Shown piece after piece: positions 1-6,136 of a stretch of 8,851 nt of DNA. The stretch lies in assembly GCA_050260415.1 (NCBI GenBank), contig JBLNCE010000135.1:1-8851 (forward strand). The letters run 5' to 3'. A model generated the notes under the pieces. The model was not told the DNA's origin, ran no database searches, and worked only from the letters and a program-made list of their open reading frames with translations. Within the stretch, counting starts at the first letter, position 1. Each line of letters begins with the position of its first letter. Made by a program: the position numbers and the translations under genes. Source of the DNA: JBLNCE01 sp050260415. GTDB taxonomy: Bacteria; Bacillota; UBA4882; JAAYXC01.

Positions 1-6
1 TATCGC

Positions 7-68
7 TATCGGAATCGATCCCGCTGAACTCGATGCCTTCGATCCCGATTCCGATACCGACTCCGATG
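7..68. repeat. Hexamer and inverted repeats downstream of porB
   Basis: TATCGGAATCG (7-17) and CGATTCCGATA (46-56) are perfect 11-bp inverted repeats. The right arm lies in a run of four hexamers, CCGATT, CCGATA, CCGACT and CCGATG (45-68). TCGATCCCG also occurs directly repeated at 15-23 and 39-47. The region follows the porB stop by about a dozen bases. A hairpin there could mark the transcript end, but no T-run is seen. Confidence 0.6.
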
Positions 69-79
69 TCAGTCTTTTG

Positions 80-1012
80 TTACGCCGTCTCCCCGCACTT
101 CTTCAAGAGCCTCTCCCATTCCCGGTCCACGTTGGCCTGGATCTCCGCCAGGATCTGCTCGTGGCCGGGGCGGAAGAGATGCTTGAACCGGCCCTGCTTC
201 TTCATCCAATCGGCGACCGGCTTCTTCTCCTTGGGCTTATAGGTCAGCTTCCACACGCCGTCGACCACCTCGAAGAGGGGCCAGAAGCAGCAATCCACCG
301 CTTCCCGCGCGATCTCCACGGTATCCTCGGGCTTGTAGTCCCAGCCGAGCCGGCAGGGCGTCAGCACGTTGAGGAACGACGGCCCGTTGGCGGCCAGGGC
401 TTTCTGCACCTTGGTGATGAGGTCGTTCCAGTTGCTGATCGTGGCCTGGGCTACATACGGGATATTGTGCGCGGCCATGATGGCCGTCAGATCCTTGCGG
501 TACTGCTGCTTGCCCGGGATGACGCGACCGGCCGGGCTGGTCGTGGCGTTGGCACCCTTCGGCGTGGCGCTCGAACGCTGGATGCCGGTGTTCATATACG
601 CTTCATTGTCGTAACAGACATAGAGCATGTTATGCCCGCGCTCCATCGCCCCGGAGAGCGATTGAAAGCCGATATCGTAGGTGCCGCCGTCGCCGCCGAA
701 GGCGATGAACTTCACTTCCTTGTCCACGGGCAGCTTCCCCTGGCGTTTCAAGGACTTGAAGGCGGCCTCCGCCCCGCTCACACTGGCGGCGGAGTTTTCG
801 AACGCGCTGTGAATGAACGGCACCTTCCAGGAAGTGTAGGGGAAGAGGGTCGTGGTCACTTCCAGGCAGCCGGTGGCGCTGCCGCAGACCACCGGATTAT
901 CCGCCGCCAACAGCACCTGGCGGGTGACGATCGGCGCCGCGCAACCGGCGCAAGCCCGGTGTCCGCCCGATAACGGCTCCTCTTTCGCGGACAATTGTTT
1001 CAGGTTTGCCAT
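80..1012 (-). CDS. porB: Pyruvate:ferredoxin oxidoreductase, beta subunit
   Basis: This is the thiamine-diphosphate-binding beta subunit (310 aa, usual family length) of the cytoplasmic POR complex, which converts pyruvate and CoA to acetyl-CoA, CO2 and reduced ferredoxin. Visible motifs are GHRACAGC near the N-terminus (Cys21, Cys24), ATGCLE (Cys49, Glu51), the TPP/Mg motif GGDGG at 106-110 followed by NEAYMNTG at 136-143, and TPC at Cys220. The four cysteines match the ligands of the beta-subunit [4Fe-4S] cluster in this family. The ATG start has GGAGGT eight bases upstream, and that site sits directly against the porA stop codon, so translation is probably coupled. It is the last gene of the porCDAB operon and ends with TAA. 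Pyruvate is favoured over other 2-oxoacids mainly by the alpha subunit. Confidence 0.96.
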   Translation of the reverse strand: MANLKQLSAKEEPLSGGHRACAGCAAPIVTRQVLLAADNPVVCGSATGCLEVTTTLFPYTSWKVPFIHSAFENSAASVSGAEAAFKSLKRQGKLPVDKEVKFIAFGGDGGTYDIGFQSLSGAMERGHNMLYVCYDNEAYMNTGIQRSSATPKGANATTSPAGRVIPGKQQYRKDLTAIMAAHNIPYVAQATISNWNDLITKVQKALAANGPSFLNVLTPCRLGWDYKPEDTVEIAREAVDCCFWPLFEVVDGVWKLTYKPKEKKPVADWMKKQGRFKHLFRPGHEQILAEIQANVDREWERLLKKCGETA

Positions 1013-1026
1013 ACTGGTGCACCTCC

Positions 1027-2214
1027 TTACTCACGTACGCCAAGGTACGTGACCAGTTGTTTTACTTGTTCACCCGCGGCGATGCGCTCGATATCCCTGT
1101 AGACCTTGACGATATCCTCGACCTTGATGTCGCGGCCGCCGAGGCCGTAGATGTAGTCCACTACCGGCGGGGTATTCTTCGTGCCGTAAAGCGCGGCGCG
1201 AATCTCGGTAAAGACGGGACCGCCAAAACCCGACAATCCGTCCGAACGATCCATGACCGCGACGGCCTTGGCTTTGCTCAAGGCGGCGACGATCTGTTCC
1301 GCCGGGAAGGGCCTGAAGACCCGGATCTTCAAGAGACCCGCCTTGACGCCCTTAGCCCGCAGTTCGTCGATGGCCTCGCGGGCCGTACCGGCCGTCGAAC
1401 CCAGGGCGACGACGACCAAGTCGGCGTCGTCGAGCTTGTAGGGTTCGATGAAGCCGTACTTGCGGCCGAACTTGGCCGCGAACTCCTCGGCCACCTGGGG
1501 GATAACCCGCCGGGCGTTCTCCATCGCCTCGGCGATCTGGCGGCGGTGTTCAAAATAGAAATCCGTAAAGTCGAGACCGCCGGCGGTGATGGGGTGATCC
1601 ACGTCAAGCAGGGGATGTTTGGGCTTGTACTGGCCCACGAACGCTTTGACGTCCGCATCCGGGATCTCTTCGATGGCCTCCATGCCGTGGCTGATGATGA
1701 AACCGTCGGTGGTCACCATCGTGGGGAGCAGGACGTCGGGGTGCTCGGCGATGCGAAGGGCATGGAACATGTTGTCGTAAGCTTCCTGGGCGTTCTCGGA
1801 GAAGATCTGCACCCAGCCGGCGTCGCGCACGGCCATGGTATCGCTGTGATCGCAGTGGATGTTGATCGGCGCCGAAAGCGCCCGGTTGACATCGGCCAGT
1901 ACGATCGGGCACCGCAGGCCGGCGGCGATATAGAGCATCTCCGCCATCAAGATCAAACCCTGCGACGAGGTGCCCGTCATGACGCGCGCCCCGGCCGCCG
2001 AAGCGCCGATACACGCACTCATGGCCGAGTGCTCGCTCTCGACCGTGACAAACTCCGTATCGACCACGCCGTCGGCGACAAAGTTCGCGAAGAGCTGAAC
2101 GATCTCCGTGGCGGGGGTGATCGGATAGGCCGCCACGACGTCCGGATTGATCTGGCGCATGGCTTCCGCCATGGCCTCGTTGCCGGTACGGGCGACCATC
2201 TCTTTCGTGGCCAT
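1027..2214 (-). CDS. porA: Pyruvate:ferredoxin oxidoreductase, alpha subunit
   Basis: This is the alpha subunit (395 aa) of POR, which holds the pyrimidine end of TPP and helps form the active site with PorB. Hallmarks are YPITPATEI at 30-38, ESEHSAM at 59-65 (the glutamate region that activates TPP), GTSSQGL at 80-86, and NRALSAPINIHCDHSD at 109-124. The last motif resembles pyruvate-specific enzymes more than 2-oxoglutarate or branched-chain 2-oxoacid relatives. The C-terminal third is the transketolase-like domain with GSTAGTAREAID and a YGLGGRDI motif near the end. GGAGGT lies six bases before the ATG. The porA-porB gap is 14 bases, while porD-porA is separated by 87 bases containing a short tandem repeat. 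Substrate choice is inferred from motifs. Confidence 0.96.
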   Translation of the reverse strand: MATKEMVARTGNEAMAEAMRQINPDVVAAYPITPATEIVQLFANFVADGVVDTEFVTVESEHSAMSACIGASAAGARVMTGTSSQGLILMAEMLYIAAGLRCPIVLADVNRALSAPINIHCDHSDTMAVRDAGWVQIFSENAQEAYDNMFHALRIAEHPDVLLPTMVTTDGFIISHGMEAIEEIPDADVKAFVGQYKPKHPLLDVDHPITAGGLDFTDFYFEHRRQIAEAMENARRVIPQVAEEFAAKFGRKYGFIEPYKLDDADLVVVALGSTAGTAREAIDELRAKGVKAGLLKIRVFRPFPAEQIVAALSKAKAVAVMDRSDGLSGFGGPVFTEIRAALYGTKNTPPVVDYIYGLGGRDIKVEDIVKVYRDIERIAAGEQVKQLVTYLGVRE

Positions 2215-2276
2215 TCTTATACCTCCTTAAATAGAAGATGACGGCTGAAAGGCAAAGGCCCGGTTCCCTATCTCAC

Positions 2277-2304
2277 GCCTCGTGCCTCATGCCTCATGCC
2301 TCTA
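2277..2304. repeat. 7-bp tandem repeat at the porD/porA junction
   Basis: Four consecutive heptamers read GCCTCGT, GCCTCAT, GCCTCAT and GCCTCTA on the plus strand (AGGCATG-like units on the coding strand). The last unit includes the porD stop codon. The rest of the 87-base porD-porA gap holds only the porA ribosome binding site (2221-2226). Confidence 0.7.
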
Positions 2305-2601
2305 TTCAAATTCGCTTTCATCTTTCATCTCAATTGCATGTACCTTGGCCGGGCATTCTTTGGCGCAGATGCCGCATCCTTTGCAGTGCGCGTAGTCGAT
2401 GCCGACCACCTTGCCGTCCTCGACCTTGATGGCCGAATCGGGGCAGTAGATCCAGCACAGCATGCAATTGATGCATTTTTCCTTGCTGTGGATCGGCCGC
2501 ATGCTGCGCCAATCTCCCGTTTCGTATAGCGCGGCGGTGCCTCCCTCCAAGATAAGCCCGCCGATTGGCAATTCACGCCATTTCGCGTCCGGTTTGATCA
2601 T
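2302..2601 (-). CDS. porD: Pyruvate:ferredoxin oxidoreductase, delta subunit (2x[4Fe-4S] ferredoxin)
   Basis: This 99-aa protein is the ferredoxin-like delta subunit that carries electrons out of the POR active site. Two canonical [4Fe-4S] motifs are intact: Cys43, 46, 49 and 53 (CxxCxxCxxxCP) and Cys73, 76, 79 and 83 (CKGCGICAKECP). The roughly 40-residue N-terminal extension with GDWRSMRP before the first cluster is typical of PorD rather than free ferredoxin. I chose the ATG at 2601 over a GTG at 2610: GGAGGT (complement of 2611-2616) sits nine bases before the ATG but directly abuts the GTG. The ATG overlaps the porC stop in an ATGA junction, so translation is coupled. The gene ends with TAG inside a 7-bp tandem repeat. 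Confidence 0.95.
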   Translation of the reverse strand: MIKPDAKWRELPIGGLILEGGTAALYETGDWRSMRPIHSKEKCINCMLCWIYCPDSAIKVEDGKVVGIDYAHCKGCGICAKECPAKVHAIEMKDESEFE

Positions 2602-3176
2602 TCGCCGCACACCTCCTGGTAAGCCCGTTGGATCGCCTTGATATTGCCCTCGATGGCTTCGGGCTTGTTGCGGAACTTCTTGGTCAGACGATAGCGGGTG
2701 CTCTCGAGCAATTCATCGATCGGCACGACGTTCGTGGCCTTGACCAGCGCCCCGAGCATGGGGGTGTTGGGGAAGGAACGGCCGATGGTCTCGGTGGAGA
2801 CACGGCCGGCGTCGATCGTGTAGACCTTCCGGCCCTTCAGGTTCAAGCGGGCGCGGATCTCCGACGGAGACTTGGCGGTGTTGACGATGATGGTCCCGTC
2901 CTCGGGCAGGCCCTGGGTCACATCCACCTTACCGAGGAGGGTCGGATCCAGCACGAGGACCACGTTTGGCGAGGTGACGCCGCAATGAATGGAGATCGGT
3001 TCATCCGAGATCCGGTTATAGGCCCGCATCGGCGCGCCCATACGTTCCGGGCCGTAGTCCGGGAATGCCTGTACGTACCGGCCCATGCTGACGATCGCCT
3101 CCCCCAACAGGGAGGAACCGGTTTTGGCGCCCTGTCCGCCGCGGCCGTGCCAGCGAATCTCGAGAATCTTGGCCAT
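2598..3176 (-). CDS. porC: Pyruvate:ferredoxin oxidoreductase, gamma subunit
   Basis: This is the gamma subunit (192 aa) of POR, first gene of the operon. Family signatures are WHGRGGQGAKT at 9-19, which opens the gamma domain, and DYGPERMGAPMRAYNRISD at 40-58. The open frame continues upstream to about 3284, but the ATG at 3176 is the right start. It has GGGGGA seven bases upstream, gives the family length and conserved N-terminus (MAKILEIRWHGRGGQG), and lies about 100 bases downstream of the promoter, whereas the longer version would start within that promoter. The order gamma-delta-alpha-beta is the classic arrangement of four-subunit PORs. The stop overlaps porD by four bases. Confidence 0.96.
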   Translation of the reverse strand: MAKILEIRWHGRGGQGAKTGSSLLGEAIVSMGRYVQAFPDYGPERMGAPMRAYNRISDEPISIHCGVTSPNVVLVLDPTLLGKVDVTQGLPEDGTIIVNTAKSPSEIRARLNLKGRKVYTIDAGRVSTETIGRSFPNTPMLGALVKATNVVPIDELLESTRYRLTKKFRNKPEAIEGNIKAIQRAYQEVCGE

Positions 3177-3274
3177 GATAAGTCCCCCTTCCAAAAACAA
3201 ATGATGGTGGCGGATTGTGTCATGCGCTAAAGCCCGCGGTTCACCTCCCGGCGAGCTGAAAACACACCCCTCTA

Positions 3275-3303
3275 ATGATAGCACTTTGGGGGGGGCAGGT
3301 CAA
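3275..3303 (-). promoter_or_regulatory. Promoter of the porCDAB operon
   Basis: On the minus strand a -35 element TTGACC (complement of 3298-3303) and a -10 element TATCAT (3275-3280) are separated by exactly 17 bases. The spacer contains a run of eight cytosines. Transcription would start near 3268 and give a leader of about 90 nt before porC. No other promoter of similar quality is visible inside the operon. Confidence 0.75.
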
Positions 3304-3316
3304 ACCCAAAGGCCGC

Positions 3317-3339
3317 CGCATGAAGAATTTGGTCATGCG
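3317..3339. promoter_or_regulatory. Dyad, candidate operator in the divergent promoter region
   Basis: CGCATGA (3317-3323) and TCATGCG (3333-3339) form a perfect 7-bp inverted repeat with a 9-bp spacer. It lies 13 bp upstream of the porC -35 and about 30 bp upstream of the riboswitch promoter -35. TCATGCGC recurs as a single half-site at 3220-3227 in the porC leader. The position suits a dimeric regulator of the por promoter, but no regulator gene is in the window. Confidence 0.4.
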
Positions 3340-3369
3340 CGGGAGAGGCCGGGACGCCTTCGGCATTGG

Positions 3370-3398
3370 TTGACAGCCCGGCCCCCCTGTGCTAGGAT
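3370..3398 (+). promoter_or_regulatory. Promoter of the B12-transport transcript
   Basis: TTGACA at 3370-3375 (a perfect -35) and TAGGAT at 3393-3398 (-10) are separated by 17 bases. The predicted start, near 3405, falls immediately before the first paired base of the cobalamin riboswitch, so promoter and riboswitch positions support each other. Confidence 0.8.
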
Positions 3399-3406
3399 CG
3401 AGGCAC

Positions 3407-3539
3407 GAGAGCAGGTGCCCCCTCACGGGGGAGAATAGGGAAGTCCGGGGGCTTGAAGCCCGCCGGCGCGGTCCCGCCACTGTAAACGGCTCGGCACCGG
3501 GTGCGCGAAGCCGAAAGCCAGGAGACCTGCCTGCTTCTC
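3407..3539 (+). ncRNA. Cobalamin (B12) riboswitch
   Basis: The highly conserved B12 box AGCCAGGAGACCTGCC is at 3516-3531, and the core segment GCGCGGTCCCGCCACTGTAA is at 3466-3485. The 5' AGGTGCCC and GGGAA elements are also present in the expected order. A closing stem can be drawn between GAGAGCAG (3407-3414) and CTGCTTCTC (3531-3539), with one bulged U. The element starts about two bases after the predicted transcription start and is followed by an intrinsic terminator. Binding of a cobalamin is therefore expected to switch the downstream transport genes off. Exact ends are estimated from the closing stem; the identification itself is secure. Confidence 0.96.
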
Positions 3540-3588
3540 TTGCAACTCCCCCGCGCGGACGGGAGGATGCCTGCAAGCATGCCTCTCG

Positions 3589-3614
3589 CCCGGCCGGAAT
3601 CGGTCGGGTTTTTT
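3589..3614 (+). terminator. Intrinsic terminator of the B12 riboswitch expression platform
   Basis: CCCGGCCG (3589-3596) pairs with CGGTCGGG (3601-3608), giving eight base pairs with one G-U and a GAAT loop, followed by six T (3609-3614). It lies between the aptamer and the first ribosome binding site. A second hairpin directly upstream pairs GAGGATGC (3563-3570) with GCATGCCTC (3577-3585), with one bulged G and a six-base loop. Control by transcription attenuation is the natural reading. Confidence 0.88.
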
Positions 3615-3641
3615 GCGCCTGTCGGACAGGAGGCTTTCCCC

Positions 3642-3761
3642 ATGCCATGCACCCATGCCCAGAACGGCATCGACCGGGGCCCCTATCGCCGGCCGGAGTC
3701 TCGCCCGGTGGATTTGCGCAATGCGATCGACGGGTGCTTGCATCCGGAAAGGCGCAACTAA
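3642..3761 (+). CDS. Possible small ORF (39 aa) between riboswitch terminator and permease
   Basis: I do not recognise this protein. The ATG at 3642 has a perfect AGGAGG (3628-3633) eight bases upstream, the best ribosome binding site in the plus-strand block. It reads 39 codons to a TAA at 3759-3761, two bases before a TTG that may start the permease. About 79% of its third codon positions are G or C (31 of 39), like the neighbouring genes, whereas the permease frame over the same stretch has only about 55%. The product is hydrophilic and Arg/Pro-rich, with no membrane segment or signal peptide. It carries two Cys-x-His pairs, CTH at 3-5 and CLH at 32-34. It may be a small protein or a leader coupled to permease translation. 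Alternatively the AGGAGG serves the ATG at 3647 in the permease frame, but the 13-base spacing is poor. Confidence 0.45.
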   Translation: MPCTHAQNGIDRGPYRRPESRPVDLRNAIDGCLHPERRN

Positions 3762-3763
3762 CC

Positions 3764-4780
3764 TTGGCCAGGACACGCTATCTGCTCGCAATCGCATCAG
3801 CCGGCGCGGCCGTAATCGGCCTGGGCCTCGTCAGCCTGGCTCTTGGCTCGGCGGGTATACCGCCACGCCAGGTCTTCGCGCTTTTATGGTCCTGGCTCCG
3901 CGGCCACCCGGAGCAGGGCGCGATAGGGCTCATCATCCTCCAACTCCGCCTGCCGCGCATCATCCTCGGAGGTCTGGTCGGCGCGGGCTTGGCCACGGCG
4001 GGCACGGCCTTTCAGGCGATCCTGCGCAATCCCTTGGCCGATCCGTACGTGATCGGCGTCTCGGCGGGCGCCGGCCTGGGCGCCACGCTCGGCATCATCC
4101 TCGGCATGAACACTTACATCCTGGGCTTCAGCACCGTGCCCGCGCTGGCATTCCTTGGCGCCGTAATCACGGTCGCCTTGGTATATGGCTTGGCGCGGAT
4201 GGGCAGCGGCGTCTCCATTTCCTCGCTGCTCTTGGCCGGTGTCGCCGTGGGCGCCTTTCTGACGGCATGCATCTCTCTGTTGCTTGTGTTTTACCGCCGC
4301 AATCTAGATGAAGTCGTCTTTTGGCTCATGGGCGGCCTCGCGGGCCGAGGTTGGCGGCAAGTCTGGAATATGGTCCCCTATGTCCTGCTGGGTTTGGCCG
4401 TCCTGCGCCTGTTGGCGCGCAACCTCAACCTGATGACCCTCGGCGAGGAACACGCCGCCTATCTCGGCGTCGAAGTCGCGCGCACCAAGAACCTGACCCT
4501 GGCGGCGGGATCCCTGTTGGCCGCCGCCGCGGTGGCCATGAGCGGGGTCATCGGGTTCGTGGGTTTGATGATCCCCCACATGGCGCGCATGATCATCGGC
4601 GGCGACCACCGCCGCCTCATCCCCTTCACCGCCCTCTTCGGCGCCGCTTTCATGATGGCCGCCGATACGATCGCCCGGGTGGCGCTGGCGCCGCTGGAGA
4701 TCCCGGTCGGCGTCATCACCGCCCTCTGCGGCGGGCCTTTCTTTCTCTGGCTCCTGCGGCGAAGGGGGCGTGCCGCATGA
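3764..4780 (+). CDS. btuC: Cobalamin ABC transporter permease, BtuC/FecCD family
   Basis: This is a FecCD-family inner-membrane permease, read here as 338 aa, with the hydrophobic profile of a BtuC-type protein of about ten membrane helices. Signatures are LRLPRIILGGLVGAGLATAG (residues 61-80), FQAILRNPLADPYVIGVSAG (83-102), the ATPase-coupling region GVIGFVGLMIPHMARMIIGG and the C-terminal EIPVGVITALCGGPFF. Cobalamin or another corrinoid as substrate is inferred from the upstream B12 riboswitch; by sequence alone it could be a siderophore or heme permease. The start is uncertain. The TTG at 3764 (GGAAAGG eleven bases upstream) gives the usual length and places the first helix at the N-terminus. 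An in-frame ATG at 3647 would add 39 atypical residues. The gene overlaps the next by ATGA. Confidence 0.9.
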   Translation: MARTRYLLAIASAGAAVIGLGLVSLALGSAGIPPRQVFALLWSWLRGHPEQGAIGLIILQLRLPRIILGGLVGAGLATAGTAFQAILRNPLADPYVIGVSAGAGLGATLGIILGMNTYILGFSTVPALAFLGAVITVALVYGLARMGSGVSISSLLLAGVAVGAFLTACISLLLVFYRRNLDEVVFWLMGGLAGRGWRQVWNMVPYVLLGLAVLRLLARNLNLMTLGEEHAAYLGVEVARTKNLTLAAGSLLAAAAVAMSGVIGFVGLMIPHMARMIIGGDHRRLIPFTALFGAAFMMAADTIARVALAPLEIPVGVITALCGGPFFLWLLRRRGRAA

Positions 4781-6039
4781 TCGTCCCCGCCCTGTGCGCC
4801 CGCGAGGTGACCTATGCCTATACGGCCGGGCCGCCGGTCTTGCGCGATCTGTCCTTGGCGATCGCTCCCGGCGGCGTCACGGTCCTGCTCGGGGCCAACG
4901 GCTCGGGAAAATCGACCTTGTTCAAGCTGCTGTCCGGCATTCTCCACCCGCACAAGGGCCGCGTCGAGCTTTTTGGGTATGACCTCTCCACCCTTGGCCG
5001 GCGCGACGTGGCCAGGCGCATCGCATTGGTCCCCCAGGGCGAGCTTAACTCCTCATATTTTACCGTGCGGGAGCTGGTGGCTTTCGGGCGCCACCCCTGG
5101 CAAGGGGCTTTTGCCACCGAATCCCCCCGGGACCGGGAGTGTATCGAACGCGCGTTGTCCGATGCGGACCTGACATTCTTGGCGTCACGGCGGGCGGAAG
5201 AACTGTCGGGCGGCGAGAGGCGCCGCGTGCAAGTGGCGATGGCGCTGGCTCAAGAACCGTCCGTGCTTCTCCTCGACGAGCCGACGACGTTCCTCGATAT
5301 AAAGCACACCGTCCGGCTGCTCGATCTGGTTACGGAGGGGAGCCGGCGCGCGGGGCACACCGTGGTCATGATCCTGCACGATCTCAACCTCGCGGCGGCT
5401 TACGCCGATCGCGCCGCCCTTTTGGCCGGAGGCAGCCTGCTCTGTGAAGGCCCGCCCCACCGGGTGCTGACCTCCGAACACATCGCCTCGGCCTATGGCA
5501 TTGATGCCGCGGTCACCTTGGGCGCGGGGGGGCGGCCGCATATCGTCCTGCGCACGGGACGGTCCCGGGCCAAGCCTGACGGCGCCAGGATCCATGTGAT
5601 CGGCGGCGGCGGCGCGGCGGCAAATCTTCTGATAGACCTCATAAACCACGGTTACCGCGTCACGCTGGGCGTGGTTAATCAGGGCGATCTGGACGCCGCC
5701 GTAGCCGCCGACTGGGGGGCGCACGCGGTGCTCGTGCCGACGGGGAGCCCGGTCTCCCCTGAAGCCGCGTCCGACTGCGCGGAGATTGTTTCTTCATCCG
5801 CCGCGGTCGTGGTGGCCAATATGCCCTTCGGCCCCGGGAACCTGGCCAATCTCCGCCTCGCGTTGCAGGCGCGCCGGGCAGGCCTGCCCGTGCTCGTGGT
5901 GGCCGAGGATCCCATGTCGGAGAGGGATTTTACCGCGGGCGAGGCAACCGTCCTCATGCGCGAACTGCTGGCCAGCGGGGCTCAGGAACTGCCGCGCGAG
6001 CAGATGGTCGCGGAGAGGCTGAAGGAGATTATGGCCTGA
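4777..6039 (+). CDS. btuD: Cobalamin ABC transporter ATPase (BtuD-like) with extra C-terminal domain
   Basis: The 420-aa product joins a complete ABC ATPase to an additional domain. The ATPase (about 1-260) has Walker A GANGSGKST at 39-47, Q-loop Gln87, signature LSGGE at 143-147, Walker B VLLLDEP at 163-169 and the switch histidine His201, so it should be active. It would power the permease from the cytoplasmic side. Residues about 268-420 exceed the 250-270 aa of ordinary BtuD/FecE ATPases. They begin with a strand and glycine-rich loop (IHVIGGGGAAANLL) and later carry NMPFGPGNLANL and PVLVVAEDP, resembling an alternating alpha/beta nucleotide-binding-like fold. The role of this domain is unknown to me. 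The ATG overlaps the btuC stop and has GAAGGGGG eight bases upstream. The absence of a following btuF means the binding protein is encoded elsewhere. Confidence 0.92.
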   Translation: MIVPALCAREVTYAYTAGPPVLRDLSLAIAPGGVTVLLGANGSGKSTLFKLLSGILHPHKGRVELFGYDLSTLGRRDVARRIALVPQGELNSSYFTVRELVAFGRHPWQGAFATESPRDRECIERALSDADLTFLASRRAEELSGGERRRVQVAMALAQEPSVLLLDEPTTFLDIKHTVRLLDLVTEGSRRAGHTVVMILHDLNLAAAYADRAALLAGGSLLCEGPPHRVLTSEHIASAYGIDAAVTLGAGGRPHIVLRTGRSRAKPDGARIHVIGGGGAAANLLIDLINHGYRVTLGVVNQGDLDAAVAADWGAHAVLVPTGSPVSPEAASDCAEIVSSSAAVVVANMPFGPGNLANLRLALQARRAGLPVLVVAEDPMSERDFTAGEATVLMRELLASGAQELPREQMVAERLKEIMA

Positions 6040-6064
6040 CCCGGCTTGGGGATACCGATGGAAA

Positions 6065-6103
6065 CACGGCCCCCTTCCCGTGCCTGCCGGGGAGGGGGCC
6101 GTG
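6065..6103. terminator. Strong hairpin between converging transcripts
   Basis: CACGGCCCCCTTCCC (6065-6079) pairs with GGGGAGGGGGCCGTG (6089-6103) over 15 bp with one G-T wobble and a nine-base loop. It begins 26 bases after the btuD stop and 34 bases before the end of the converging PHP-gene remnant. No long T-run follows on either strand, so it may end or stabilise transcripts without being a textbook intrinsic terminator. Confidence 0.6.
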
Positions 6104-6136
6104 GCGGTTAGTCCGCGTCGATCTTCAGGCTTCCCT

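Noticed and set aside
77..2241. Long plus-strand open frames (about 300 and 410 codons) opposite porB and porA
   Set aside because: They lie exactly antisense to well-supported POR genes and show no recognisable family motifs. High GC at third positions commonly opens such antisense frames.
2918..3223. A minus-strand frame of 101 codons beginning upstream of porC
   Set aside because: It overlaps porC out of frame, and the nearest GGAGGT is about 19 bases from its ATG.
3177..3284. An N-terminally extended porC of 228 residues
   Set aside because: It would start within the predicted promoter, upstream of its -10, and precede the conserved gamma-subunit N-terminus with unrelated residues.
3389..3646. 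Permease frame extended back through the riboswitch
   Set aside because: The extension covers the promoter -10, the aptamer and the terminator, which are clearly regulatory RNA/DNA elements.
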